Part shown: positions 42,616-51,192 of the stretch, one piece after another
Numbering within the stretch: position 1 is the first letter of the stretch
Layout: every line of letters begins with the position of its first letter
NCBI RefSeq assembly: GCF_001423125.1
Contig: NZ_LMNW01000035.1
Span: 182,841-246,840 of the forward strand
Direction of reading: 5' to 3'
Length of the DNA: 64,000 bases
Origin: Duganella sp. Leaf126
GTDB taxonomy: Bacteria > Pseudomonadota > Gammaproteobacteria > Burkholderiales > Burkholderiaceae_D
The notes under the pieces: model-generated
Told to the model about the DNA's origin: nothing
What the model saw: the letters and a program-made list of their open reading frames with translations, nothing else
Databases searched by the model: none
Made by a program: the position numbers and the translations under genes

Positions 42616-43124
42616 ACGCCCGCTTCGTTCCGCCGATGGCCCTTGCCGGCGTGGGCAACGTCGTGCTGCTGGCCGACGACATCCCAGCGCCAAACCAGCG
42701 CTGCGACATCCACGGCCCGGACGGCCGCGCGCTCTGGCATGCGGTCGACTTCGCCGACGTGCCGCGCGTGATCAACATGTTCCGCCTCGAAGGCAACGCC
42801 GACTGGTTGGGCCAGGTCTTTGTGACGCCGTGGGAGTCGGCCCGGATCGAAAATGCTGGCGAGTGGGAGCCGCTCGGTGCGGCCGATGGCCTGCCCTTGG
42901 AGTTGCGCGACGGCCTCAAGCCGCTCCTGCGCTTTACCGGTACCGACTTGGGCACCGGCAGCCAGACGGGGTGCATCAGCGTCGCGTGCGGCACCTGGTC
43001 GGCGGACATTACCATCGAGCTGGCTCTGCTTCACCTGGACGACTTCACGGACGGCAGCCGCGCGCGGCTGGCTGCAGTCGTCGGCTACTTCTACGGCGTC
43101 AGCCTGGTGCGGGGTGCGGAATGA
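42612..43124 (+). CDS. Early rightward protein, unknown
   Basis: 170 residues starting MNARFVPPMALAGVG. Beta-rich with acidic patches (ADVPRVINMFRLEGNADWLG), ending with a helix. Its first seven residues MNARFVP are the same as those of the next gene (43121), which suggests a local duplication of the translation start region. No family recognised. Confidence 0.5.
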   Translation: MNARFVPPMALAGVGNVVLLADDIPAPNQRCDIHGPDGRALWHAVDFADVPRVINMFRLEGNADWLGQVFVTPWESARIENAGEWEPLGAADGLPLELRDGLKPLLRFTGTDLGTGSQTGCISVACGTWSADITIELALLHLDDFTDGSRARLAAVVGYFYGVSLVRGAE

Positions 43125-43474
43125 ACGCGCGCTTTGTCCCGCCGGCAGACGACGCGGCCGCGCCACCGGTGCACGTGCCGAAGCATCAGAGCTTCAGCTG
43201 GTTGGTCCCGCAGCTCAAGGGTAATCCCCACGCCGAATTCATCGCCCTCACCATGAGCGTCTGCCGCGGCGCCGAGCTGGCCCTGAAAATCGTGCAGGAG
43301 TCGGAATTGGACCGGGATCACGAGGAGACGGGCGGTTACTTCTCGCCGAGCCATTGCGACCAGCTCAAAATACTGGCCATCGGATCGCTGAAAATGCTGG
43401 CCGACCGCGCCGAAGCTGAGATCAGCGACCTCAACGATGTCGCGCAGCGCCTGGCGGCCAGAGGTGGAAATTGA
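43121..43474 (+). CDS. Early rightward protein, helical, unknown
   Basis: 117 residues from ATG 43121, overlapping the stop before it. It begins MNARFVPPADD, like the gene upstream, then becomes helical (AEFIALTMSVCRGAELALKI, HCDQLKILAIGSLKMLADRA). The stop overlaps the next start (TTGA). Unknown. Confidence 0.5.
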   Translation: MNARFVPPADDAAAPPVHVPKHQSFSWLVPQLKGNPHAEFIALTMSVCRGAELALKIVQESELDRDHEETGGYFSPSHCDQLKILAIGSLKMLADRAEAEISDLNDVAQRLAARGGN

Positions 43475-43668
43475 ACCGCCTGTCGAAAGAATGCGCCGCC
43501 GAAGTGGCGCGCCTCGAAGCGCTGGCCGGCCTGGTCGCGGCAATGCTGAGCACCATGTCGGCGGTGCGGTCCGACGAGCGCGCTGCCCTCCTTCACCGGT
43601 GCGCAGCTACCGCCGACGGCGTGGCACGCGAGCTGGCGCACCTGCAGCTGGTGGAGGGCCGAGCATGA
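43471..43668 (+). CDS. Small helical early protein with TTG start
   Basis: 65 residues from TTG 43471, overlapping the preceding stop, with GAGGTGG a few bases upstream. Two helices; contains CAAEVARLEALAGLVAAML and an end LQLVEGRA. Coupling on both sides supports the gene. Unknown. Confidence 0.45.
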   Translation: MNRLSKECAAEVARLEALAGLVAAMLSTMSAVRSDERAALLHRCAATADGVARELAHLQLVEGRA

Positions 43669-44060
43669 ACAAGAGATTGCTCTGTAGCTTGATCGGTCAC
43701 CGGCCGGCGCCGCGCCAGTACCAGCTCACCGCCGGCGCCACCGCGCGCACCTGGGAGTGCTGCCCGCGCTGCCACGAGCACCACCGCTCAGATGTGCAGG
43801 CGGCGCTGCTGGTGCGCATCATGGCCGAGGGCCAGCTGATCCCGGCCGGCTACGGCGTGGCCGTGGTGGACTGGCGCACCGGCGATGCGCTGTGCATGCC
43901 GGTACCGCTCAACCTGGTGGCCGCCGCCGCGCGCCGGGCGTGGTATTGGGTCAAGGCGCCGCACGCACTGGTGGTGGACCCGCGCCAGGCCTACGCCAAA
44001 GGCTACCGGGCCGGCGTGCGCGCCGGCCAGCGCCAGAACGGCACCGGAGGCGAGGCTTGA
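43665..44060 (+). CDS. Early protein with CxxC-type zinc motif
   Basis: 131 residues from ATG 43665 (ATGA overlap). The N-terminal WECCPRCHEHHRSD looks like a zinc site; the rest is mixed alpha/beta, with a basic C-terminal end (GYRAGVRAGQRQ). It is the last gene of the coupled rightward set 42304-44060. No named family. Confidence 0.5.
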   Translation: MNKRLLCSLIGHRPAPRQYQLTAGATARTWECCPRCHEHHRSDVQAALLVRIMAEGQLIPAGYGVAVVDWRTGDALCMPVPLNLVAAAARRAWYWVKAPHALVVDPRQAYAKGYRAGVRAGQRQNGTGGEA

Positions 44061-44093
44061 GCGAGGCCTTCATCAAAAAAACTGCATAGCTCT

Positions 44094-44426
44094 CTACGAT
44101 GAAGGGGTCGTCTCCGGTGGACTAGAGTCAGTAGGATCGACACTTAGAGGCGAGTTGCCATTTGCCGTTTCAGAAGATTTGTCGGCGCTTTTGGCATCTA
44201 AATTTACGCTAAATGAATATTGAATATCTCGGTTTCGCTTAGACAAACGCTCGATCGCTTCGAGGATGAGGCGTGTATCAATCTCATTCGAGCTTACGTC
44301 GAAGCTGGATTCCATTCGCCCAACCAGCTCTGCATTAATGCTGCGCCCAGCCTTCACTGCCTCGAATTTCAGTTTTTCGAACAGGGAAATGGGCATCCTG
44401 AATTGGCTTCGGTAGATCTCTGACAT
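44094..44426 (-). CDS. Arc-like ribbon-helix-helix DNA-binding protein
   Basis: 110 residues. QFRMPISLFEKLKFEAVKA, then RSINAELVGRMESSF is the Arc repressor fold at 8-45. The C-terminal part is Ser/Pro-rich and probably disordered. It reads leftward from an AT-rich region shared with the excisionase gene, so it may control it and thus excision. Confidence 0.75.
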   Translation of the reverse strand: MSEIYRSQFRMPISLFEKLKFEAVKAGRSINAELVGRMESSFDVSSNEIDTRLILEAIERLSKRNRDIQYSFSVNLDAKSADKSSETANGNSPLSVDPTDSSPPETTPSS

Positions 44427-44602
44427 ACCGGAATATTGACATTAAAAAAAATCTTGGGATAGTGCCAAGGAATAAATAAATAGTGACAACAGCCACTAAT
44501 TGATAGTGAACTCAAAAAATCTTGTGTAATGAAACGAAACACCATAGGAATTTCACTCCCGTGCTACGAGTTGAGAAATCGTCTACAAAGAAAGGAAAGA
44601 CC
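44427..44602. promoter_or_regulatory. AT-rich control region between the Arc-like gene and alpA
   Basis: Contains ATAGTG at 44459, 44480 and 44503, AGCCACT at 44491-44497, and two similar AAAAAATCTTG stretches (44446-44455, 44514-44524). AGTG/CACT half sites also occur beside the operator at 41910. Likely operators of the Arc-like protein and the alpA promoter. Confidence 0.4.
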
Positions 44603-44812
44603 ATGAACATGAATGAAATGAAACTTTTTATCCGGATGCCCGAAGTCGTGCGCGTCACCGGCAAGTCGCGTAGCACCATCCTGCGCGCGGTGAAGGCGAA
44701 GACCTTCCCGGCGCCGATCCACATAGGCCCGCAGGCGATTGCATGGGATTCCGCCGAGGTAGCGAAGTGGCAAATGGATCGGATTGCAGAGAGCCGAAAA
44801 GCTGATGAGTAG
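44603..44812 (+). CDS. alpA: AlpA-type excisionase/regulator
   Basis: 69 residues from ATG 44603 with AAAGGAAAG before it. FIRMPEVVRVTGKSRSTILR and FPAPIHIGPQAIAWDSAEVAKW are the AlpA family (winged MerR-like) motifs. It lies 40 bp from the right arm repeat and 120 bp from the right attachment core, fitting a recombination directionality factor for this integrase. Confidence 0.85.
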   Translation: MNMNEMKLFIRMPEVVRVTGKSRSTILRAVKAKTFPAPIHIGPQAIAWDSAEVAKWQMDRIAESRKADE

Positions 44813-44852
44813 TACCAAACGATTCCAAACGGCTGCACCTGAGGCCGCGAAT

Positions 44853-44881
44853 CTGTAGGGGTAATTGTAGGGGTAATTTTT
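44853..44881. repeat. Integrase arm-type repeat, right copy
   Basis: Identical 29-bp copy of 1941-1969, same orientation, 50 bp inside the right core. A short hairpin (GGCCAATC/GATTGGCC, 44896-44914) lies between it and the core. Confidence 0.75.
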
Positions 44882-44931
44882 GCAGGCAAGAAAAAGGCCA
44901 ATCCGAAGATTGGCCTAAGTCCTTGATTCTA

Positions 44932-45009
<78 letters not shown>

Positions 45010-45083
45010 ACTAGGCCGAGATTATAGCAGCCAGTTTAAGCATTTGTCATGTTTGTGTTGCGGATCCGGGGAAAAATAATCGT

Positions 45084-45791
45084 TTATACGATTTTTACCG
45101 TGATGCCGTCGATGCCGGCCACCGTGCCGACCAGCACTTGCCCCGGCACGACCGCACCGACGCCTTCCGGCGTGCCGCTGAAAATCAGGTCGCCCGGCGC
45201 CAGCGTGAACAGCGTGGACAGGTTGGCGATGACTTCGTCGATCGACCAGATCAGGTCGTCGATGCTCGATGTCTGCCTGGTCACGCCGTCGACTTTCAGC
45301 TCGATGGCGGCGCGGTTGATGTCGCCGGCCCGGGCTGCCGGGGTGATCACGCCGATCGGCGCCGAATAGTCGAACGCCTTGCCGATTTCCCACGGACGGC
45401 CGGCGTCGCGCATCTTGAACTGCAGGTCGCGGCGCGTCATGTCGAAGCCGACCGCGTAGCCGAAGATGTGGCTCGCTGCATCCGCGACGCCGATGTTGCT
45501 GCCGCCCTTGCCGATGGCCACCACCAGCTCGCACTCGTAGTGCAGATTGCTGGTCAACGGCGGATACGGCAGCGCGGCGACCTGCCCCGGCGCCACCGGC
45601 ACGATGGCCTGGGCGTCGGCTGGCTTGCTGAAGAAGAATGGCGGTTCGCGGTCCGGGTCCGACCCCATTTCGCGCGCGTGGCCGGCATAGTTACGGCCCA
45701 CGCAGAACACGCGGCGCACCGGGAACAGGGCGTCGGTACCGGCAACGGGCAGGCCCACGATGTCATGGGCGGGAATTACATAGGCAGTCAT
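45084..45791 (-). CDS. Fumarylacetoacetate hydrolase family protein
   Basis: 235 residues. FCVGRNYAGHAREMG, HYECELVVAIG with the metal-binding Glu-x-Glu, GFDMTRRDLQ and FSGTPEGVGAV are hallmark blocks of the FAH family (fumarylpyruvate hydrolase/isomerase-like). It should hydrolyse beta-diketo acids with a Mg/Mn ion in aromatic degradation. Apparently a single gene next to the tRNA; the exact substrate cannot be told. Confidence 0.88.
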   Translation of the reverse strand: MTAYVIPAHDIVGLPVAGTDALFPVRRVFCVGRNYAGHAREMGSDPDREPPFFFSKPADAQAIVPVAPGQVAALPYPPLTSNLHYECELVVAIGKGGSNIGVADAASHIFGYAVGFDMTRRDLQFKMRDAGRPWEIGKAFDYSAPIGVITPAARAGDINRAAIELKVDGVTRQTSSIDDLIWSIDEVIANLSTLFTLAPGDLIFSGTPEGVGAVVPGQVLVGTVAGIDGITVKIV

Positions 45792-45873
45792 GATGCTCCG
45801 ATCACTAGGAAGAGTGCGGACATGTTACAACAGCCGCCACCGCGCGACATCGGGGAAAACACTACGAAACAAA

Positions 45874-46488
45874 TCAGGTGAGCAGCAGCGCGCGCATGGC
45901 GGTCTGGAACGCTTCGGTCATGCCATCGCGATCGAGGTCGTCATGCAGCATCCCGCGCACGGGCAAGCCGTGGAAGAAGGCGATCATGGCATCGACCCGG
46001 GAGTTCAGCAGCACGTCGTCCACTGGCAGCCCGCGCGCTTCGCGGCCGCGCCGCACCAGCACACGCATGGCAGCGCGCGAGCGCATCGAATTCTCGCGCA
46101 GCTTGGCGGCGACGACCGGGTTGCGCGACGCCTCCGCGTACATCTCGAGCGGCACGTGCCAGGGCTGCGGCTGCAAATGCTGATCGACGGCGTTGCCGGC
46201 TTCTTCGAGCAGCGCTCCCAGCGGGTCGTCGCGCGACTCCAGGTCTTGCAGCAATTCGGTGACGTGTTCGGCCTCGCGGTCGACGAACGCCATGATGATG
46301 GCGTCCTTGCTGTCGAAATAATTGTAGATATGGCCGGCGCTCATGCCGGCCTGCTTGGAGATCTCCGACATGCTGGCGCCGTGGAAGCCGCTGCGTGCGA
46401 AGCAAACGGCCGCCGCTTCCAGCACCTGGATGCGCCGCCCCGCTGCCTTCTCGGGATCGACGCGCCGTTTTGCGGGAGAGGTGGTCAT
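45874..46488 (-). CDS. TetR-family repressor of the RND pump
   Basis: 204 residues from ATG 46488 (AAGGA 6 nt upstream; ATG 46494 touches that site). The N-terminal helix-turn-helix holds FARSGFHGASMSEISKQAGM and AGHIYNYFDSKDAI, typical TetR/AcrR text. The C-terminal ligand domain is helical. It lies at the end of the leftward efflux operon, so it should repress the pump and itself through the palindrome at 52457-52476. Confidence 0.85.
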   Translation of the reverse strand: MTTSPAKRRVDPEKAAGRRIQVLEAAAVCFARSGFHGASMSEISKQAGMSAGHIYNYFDSKDAIIMAFVDREAEHVTELLQDLESRDDPLGALLEEAGNAVDQHLQPQPWHVPLEMYAEASRNPVVAAKLRENSMRSRAAMRVLVRRGREARGLPVDDVLLNSRVDAMIAFFHGLPVRGMLHDDLDRDGMTEAFQTAMRALLLT

Positions 46489-46546
46489 GGTCATTCCTTG
46501 GGTAGGCGGCGGCCGCACAGACGCGACCGCCGCAAGGGTCGCAGGA

Positions 46547-48034
46547 TCAGCCGCGGGGCGGCTGGGCCGCCGGCGTGGGCTGTGCGGCCTGCGCCGATTC
46601 CGGCTGCCAGCCACCACCGAGCACCTTGTACAAGGTGACGGCATTGCTGGTCTGACTGAGCCGGGTGCTGATCAGGCCTTGCTGGGCCTGATACAGCGCG
46701 CGCTGCGACACCAGCGAGTTGAGGTAGGTATCGGCGCCGCTGCGGTAGCGCGCTTCGTTGATCCTGAAGCTCTTCTCGGCTGCCTGCACCAGTGCCTGCT
46801 GCGAATTGAGGCGCTCGTCGATGGTGCCGCGCACCGCCAGTGCGTCCGCCACTTCGCGGAACGCGACCTGGATCGCCTTTTCGTACTGCGCCACCGAGAT
46901 GTCGCGGTCGGCCCTGGCGATCGCCAGGTTGGCGGTGTTGAGGCCACCGTTAAAGATCGGCAGGTTGATCTGCGGTGCAAAGCTCCACGTCCCGGAACCG
47001 GCCTTGAACAGGCCGGAGAGGTCACGGCTGGCGCTGCCGCCCGACGCCGTCAGCGAAATGCTGGGGAAGAAGGCGGCGCGGGCCACGCCGATATTGGCGT
47101 TGGCGGCGCGCAGCGCGCGTTCGGCCTGCTGCACGTCGGGACGGCGCTGCAGCAGATCGGACGGCAGGCTGCCCGGCAGCGCGGTCAGCTCGGTCACCGA
47201 CACCAGCTCGCCCGCGGGCAGCAGCGTAGTGGGCACGGGGGCGCCCACCAGCAGGTTCAGCGCGTTCTGGTCCTGCGCCACCTGCGAGGTGTAGGTGGCC
47301 ACGTCGTTGCGCGCCGACTCCACGCTGGTCTGGGCGTCGTACACGTTCACACCGGACGTGGCACCGGCCTCGAAACGCTTGCGGCTCAGGTCATACGTGG
47401 TCTGCTGGCTGGCCAGGGTGTCCTGCGCCAGTTTCAGGCGTTGCTGGTCGGCCGTCAGCGTCAGCCAGGCATTGGCCACTTCGGCCACCAGGCTGATTTG
47501 CTGGGTGCGGCGCGCCTCTTCGGTCCCCAGGTAGGTTTGCAGGCCCGCTTCCGAGGCATTGCGTACCTTGCCGAAAAAATCGAGCTCGTACGCGGCCAGC
47601 GACACGCCCGCGCTGTACTGGCGCGTCACGGACGATTCGCCCGTGGTGCTGAGATTGCGCGGCACGCGGGAGGCGCTCTGCGAGACGCCGGCGGCCACGG
47701 TCGGCAGCAGCGGCGCGCTGCTGACGTTGTACTGGGCGCGGGCGCGCTCGATATTGAGCCCGGACACGCGCAGGTCGCGGTTGTTGGCCAGCGCCAGTTC
47801 GATCACCTGGCGCAGGCGCGCATCGGCGAAATACTCGCGCCACTGGATTTCGGACACCGGACGGGCATCGGCCGCCGCTGCCGGCAAGCCCTTGTAGGCC
47901 TCGCCGGCAGGCCAGGCCTGGCTGACCGGCGCAGCAGGACGCTGGTACACCGGCGCCAGGCTGCAACCGCCCAGCAGCGCCAGCGCCGCCAGGGTCAGGG
48001 AAGATTTATGCATGATGTTCATGACGGGTTTCAT
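46547..48034 (-). CDS. Outer-membrane efflux channel lipoprotein (NodT/OprM family)
   Basis: 495 residues. Signal peptide with lipobox LLGGCS (Cys24). Two repeats of the OEP fold with long helices (for example VEQKMK-like periplasmic helices) and the conserved LLQRRPDVQQAERALRAANA block. It forms the TolC-like trimeric exit of the pump. It begins 2 bp after the RND stop. The Pro/Ala-rich end is not typical. Confidence 0.92.
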   Translation of the reverse strand: MKPVMNIMHKSSLTLAALALLGGCSLAPVYQRPAAPVSQAWPAGEAYKGLPAAAADARPVSEIQWREYFADARLRQVIELALANNRDLRVSGLNIERARAQYNVSSAPLLPTVAAGVSQSASRVPRNLSTTGESSVTRQYSAGVSLAAYELDFFGKVRNASEAGLQTYLGTEEARRTQQISLVAEVANAWLTLTADQQRLKLAQDTLASQQTTYDLSRKRFEAGATSGVNVYDAQTSVESARNDVATYTSQVAQDQNALNLLVGAPVPTTLLPAGELVSVTELTALPGSLPSDLLQRRPDVQQAERALRAANANIGVARAAFFPSISLTASGGSASRDLSGLFKAGSGTWSFAPQINLPIFNGGLNTANLAIARADRDISVAQYEKAIQVAFREVADALAVRGTIDERLNSQQALVQAAEKSFRINEARYRSGADTYLNSLVSQRALYQAQQGLISTRLSQTSNAVTLYKVLGGGWQPESAQAAQPTPAAQPPRG

Positions 48035-48036
48035 GA

Positions 48037-51000
48037 TTAGTGTGCCTCCACGGCCGGCGTGGCGGCAGGTTTGGCTTTGCTCTTGCCGAAGCGGCCGCGC
48101 ACCAGCACGAAGAACAATGGAACGAAGAAGATGCCGAGGAAGGTTGCGGTCAGCATCCCGCCCAGCACGCCGACGCCGATCGCGTTCTGGCTGCCCGAGC
48201 CGGCGCCGCTGCTGATCGCCAGCGGCAGTACACCGAGACCGAAGGCGATCGACGTCATCAGGATCGGACGCAGGCGCAGGTGCACCGCCTGCAGGGTCGC
48301 TTCCTTCAGTTCGATGCCCTGCTCCTGCAGGTCCTTGGCGAATTCCACGATCAGGATCGCGTTCTTGGCAGCCAGACCCACCACGGTCAGCAGGCCGACC
48401 TGGAAGTACACGTCGTTCGACATCTTGAACACGTAGGTTGCCAGCACCGTGCCGACGATCCCCAGCGGAACGATCAGCAGCACCGAGAACGGCACCGACC
48501 AGCTTTCATACAGCGCGGCCAGGCACAGGAACACGATCAAGATCGAGATCGCATACAGCTGCGTGGTTTGCGAACCGGAGTCGCGTTCTTCCGTCGACAG
48601 GCCGGTCCACTCGTAACCGATACCGGGCGGCAGCTGCGCTGCCATGCGCTCGACTTCGGCCATGGCGGCGCCCGAACTCTGGCCCGGCGCCGGCTGGCCC
48701 AGGATTTCGACCGATGGCAGACCGTTGTAGCGCTCCAGGCGCGGCGAGGCGTAGATCCACTCGCCGTGCGAGAACGACGAGAACGGCACCATCTCGCCCG
48801 CGCTGTTACGCACGAACCACTTGTTCAGGTCTTCCGGCACCATGCGCGATTCGGCCTGGCCCTGGATGTACACCTTCTTCACGCGGCCACGGTCGATGAA
48901 ATCGTTGACGTAGGCCGAGCCCCAGGCCGTGCTGAGCACCCGGTTCACGTCGGCGATCGCCAGGCCCAGCGCCACGGCTTTTTGCTGGTCCACGGTGATC
49001 TTGTACTGCGGCGTATCTTCCTGGCCGTTCGGACGCACGCCGACGATGACCTTGCTCTGCGCGGCCATGCCCAGCATCTGGTTACGCGCCGCCATCAGGG
49101 CCGCGTGGCCCACGCCGCCGGTATCCTGTAGCATCAGGTCGAAGCCGGACGCGTTACCGAGTTCCAGCACCGCCGGCGGGGCAAACGCGAACACCATCGC
49201 ATCCTTGATCTGCGAGAAGGCGCCCATGGCGCGGCCGGCGATCGCGCTGACCGCGTGGTCCTTGCCCTTGCGGTCGGACCAGTCCTTCATCCGCACGAAG
49301 GCGATACCGGTGTTCTGACCGTTACCGGCGAAGCTGAAGCCGGCCACCGCAAACACCGAGGCCACCGATTCCTTCTCGTTGTTCATGAAGTGCTGCTCAA
49401 CCCTTTCGATGGTCTTGAGCGTGCGCTCCTGGGTCGCGCCGGTCGGCAGCTGGATCTGGGTAAACAGCACGCCCTGGTCTTCTTCCGGCAGGAACGACGT
49501 CGGCAGGCGCAGGAACACGAACGCCATCACGGCCACGATCAGCGCGTAGACGATCAGCGAACGGCCGCTCTTGTTGATGATCGAGCCGACCAGGCCCTGG
49601 TACTTGCGGTTGCCGCGATCGAAGGTGCGGTTGAACCAGCCGAAGAAACCGGTATTGGCCTGGGTGTGGCCTTTCGGCACCTGCTTGAGCATGGTGGCGC
49701 ACAGCGCCGGCGTAAACACCATCGCCACGATCACCGACAGCACCATGGCCGAGACGATGGTGATCGAGAACTGGCGGTAGATCACGCCGGTGGAACCGCC
49801 GAAGAACGCCATCGGCACGAACACGGCCGACAGCACCATGGCGATACCGACCAGCGCACCGCTGATCTGGCCCATCGACTTGCGCGTGGCCTCGACCGGC
49901 GACAAGCCTTCTTCCGTCATCACCCGCTCGACGTTTTCCACCACCACGATGGCGTCATCGACCAGCAGGCCGATCGCCAGCACCACCGCAAACATGGTCA
50001 GCGTGTTGATCGAGAAGCCGAGCACCGACAGGATGCCGAAGGTACCGAGCAGCACCACCGGCACCGCCATGGTCGGAATCAGCGTGGCGCGGAAATTCTG
50101 CAGGAACAGGTACATCACCAGGAACACCAGCACGATCGCTTCGACCAGGGTCTTGACGACTTCCTCGATCGAGATCTTGACGAACGGCGTGGTGTCGAAC
50201 GCCACCATCGCTTTCAGTCCGGCCGGGAACTGCTTTTCCATCTGCTTGATCTTGTCCTTCACCGCCTGGGCGGTGTCGAGCGCGTTGGCGCCGGTGGCCA
50301 GCTTGATCGCGATACCGGTGGCGGCCTTGCCATTGTAGCGGGCCACGATCGAGTAGTTTTCGCGGCCCAGTTCCATCCGGGCGACGTCGCGCAGGTACAC
50401 GGTGGCGCCGCCGGTGGTGGTTTTCAGCAGGATGGCGCCGAACTGCTCGGCCGTCTGCAGGCGGCTCTGGGCCGTCACGGTGGCGTTGAGCTGCTGGCCG
50501 GCCACGGCCGGCGCGCCGCCCAGCTCACCGGCGGACACCTCGGTGTTCTGCGCGCTGATGGCGGTGGTGACGTCGGCCGGCGTGAGCTGGTAGCTCTGCA
50601 GCTTGGCCGGATCGAGCCAGATGCGCATCGCGTACTGGGAACCGAAGTTGGTGACGTCGCCCACGCCTTCCACGCGCGAGATCGGATCGAGCACGCTGGC
50701 GGTGACGTAGTCGCCGATGTCGGCCTGGTTCATCGAGCCGTCGTCGGAGACGAAGCCGATCACCAGCAGGAAGTTCTTGGTCGCCTTGTTGACCACCAGA
50801 CCCTGCTGGGTCACGGCGGTGGGCAGCAGCGGCGTGGCCAGTTGCAGCTTGTTCTGCACCTGCACCTGGGCGATGTCGGGGTTGGTGCCCGATTCGAAGG
50901 TCAGCGTGATGCTGATGCCGCCTGCCGAGTCGGACGACGACGACATGTAGCGCAAGCCGTCGATACCCTTCATCTTCTGTTCGATGACCTGGGTGACAGC

Positions 51001-51177
51001 ATCTTCCACGGTCTTGGCGGAGGCGCCGGGGTAGGAACCGGTAATCGAAATCGAAGGCGGCGCGATGGCCGGATACTGCGCGATCGGCAGGCCGAGAATG
51101 GCCAGTATGCCGCCGAGCATGATCACGATCGCGATCACCCAGGCGAAAATCGGGCGATCAATAAAGAAGCGGGACAT
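48037..51177 (-). CDS. RND efflux transporter, HAE1 (AcrB/MexB) family
   Basis: 1046 residues, the family's usual length. Starts MSRFFIDRPIFAWVIAIVIM; the TM4 motif GLLVDDAIVVVENVERVM holds the paired Asp of the proton relay. Twelve helices in two halves with two large periplasmic loops. Substrates should be hydrophobic drugs, dyes and detergents; AcrB-like rather than heavy-metal type. Confidence 0.95.
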   Translation of the reverse strand: MSRFFIDRPIFAWVIAIVIMLGGILAILGLPIAQYPAIAPPSISITGSYPGASAKTVEDAVTQVIEQKMKGIDGLRYMSSSSDSAGGISITLTFESGTNPDIAQVQVQNKLQLATPLLPTAVTQQGLVVNKATKNFLLVIGFVSDDGSMNQADIGDYVTASVLDPISRVEGVGDVTNFGSQYAMRIWLDPAKLQSYQLTPADVTTAISAQNTEVSAGELGGAPAVAGQQLNATVTAQSRLQTAEQFGAILLKTTTGGATVYLRDVARMELGRENYSIVARYNGKAATGIAIKLATGANALDTAQAVKDKIKQMEKQFPAGLKAMVAFDTTPFVKISIEEVVKTLVEAIVLVFLVMYLFLQNFRATLIPTMAVPVVLLGTFGILSVLGFSINTLTMFAVVLAIGLLVDDAIVVVENVERVMTEEGLSPVEATRKSMGQISGALVGIAMVLSAVFVPMAFFGGSTGVIYRQFSITIVSAMVLSVIVAMVFTPALCATMLKQVPKGHTQANTGFFGWFNRTFDRGNRKYQGLVGSIINKSGRSLIVYALIVAVMAFVFLRLPTSFLPEEDQGVLFTQIQLPTGATQERTLKTIERVEQHFMNNEKESVASVFAVAGFSFAGNGQNTGIAFVRMKDWSDRKGKDHAVSAIAGRAMGAFSQIKDAMVFAFAPPAVLELGNASGFDLMLQDTGGVGHAALMAARNQMLGMAAQSKVIVGVRPNGQEDTPQYKITVDQQKAVALGLAIADVNRVLSTAWGSAYVNDFIDRGRVKKVYIQGQAESRMVPEDLNKWFVRNSAGEMVPFSSFSHGEWIYASPRLERYNGLPSVEILGQPAPGQSSGAAMAEVERMAAQLPPGIGYEWTGLSTEERDSGSQTTQLYAISILIVFLCLAALYESWSVPFSVLLIVPLGIVGTVLATYVFKMSNDVYFQVGLLTVVGLAAKNAILIVEFAKDLQEQGIELKEATLQAVHLRLRPILMTSIAFGLGVLPLAISSGAGSGSQNAIGVGVLGGMLTATFLGIFFVPLFFVLVRGRFGKSKAKPAATPAVEAH

Positions 51178-51192
51178 GTGCGATCTCCTCGA

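Noticed and set aside
46343..48040. 565-codon plus-strand frame opposite the outer-membrane channel gene
   Set aside because: Shadow of a confident gene, unnatural composition.
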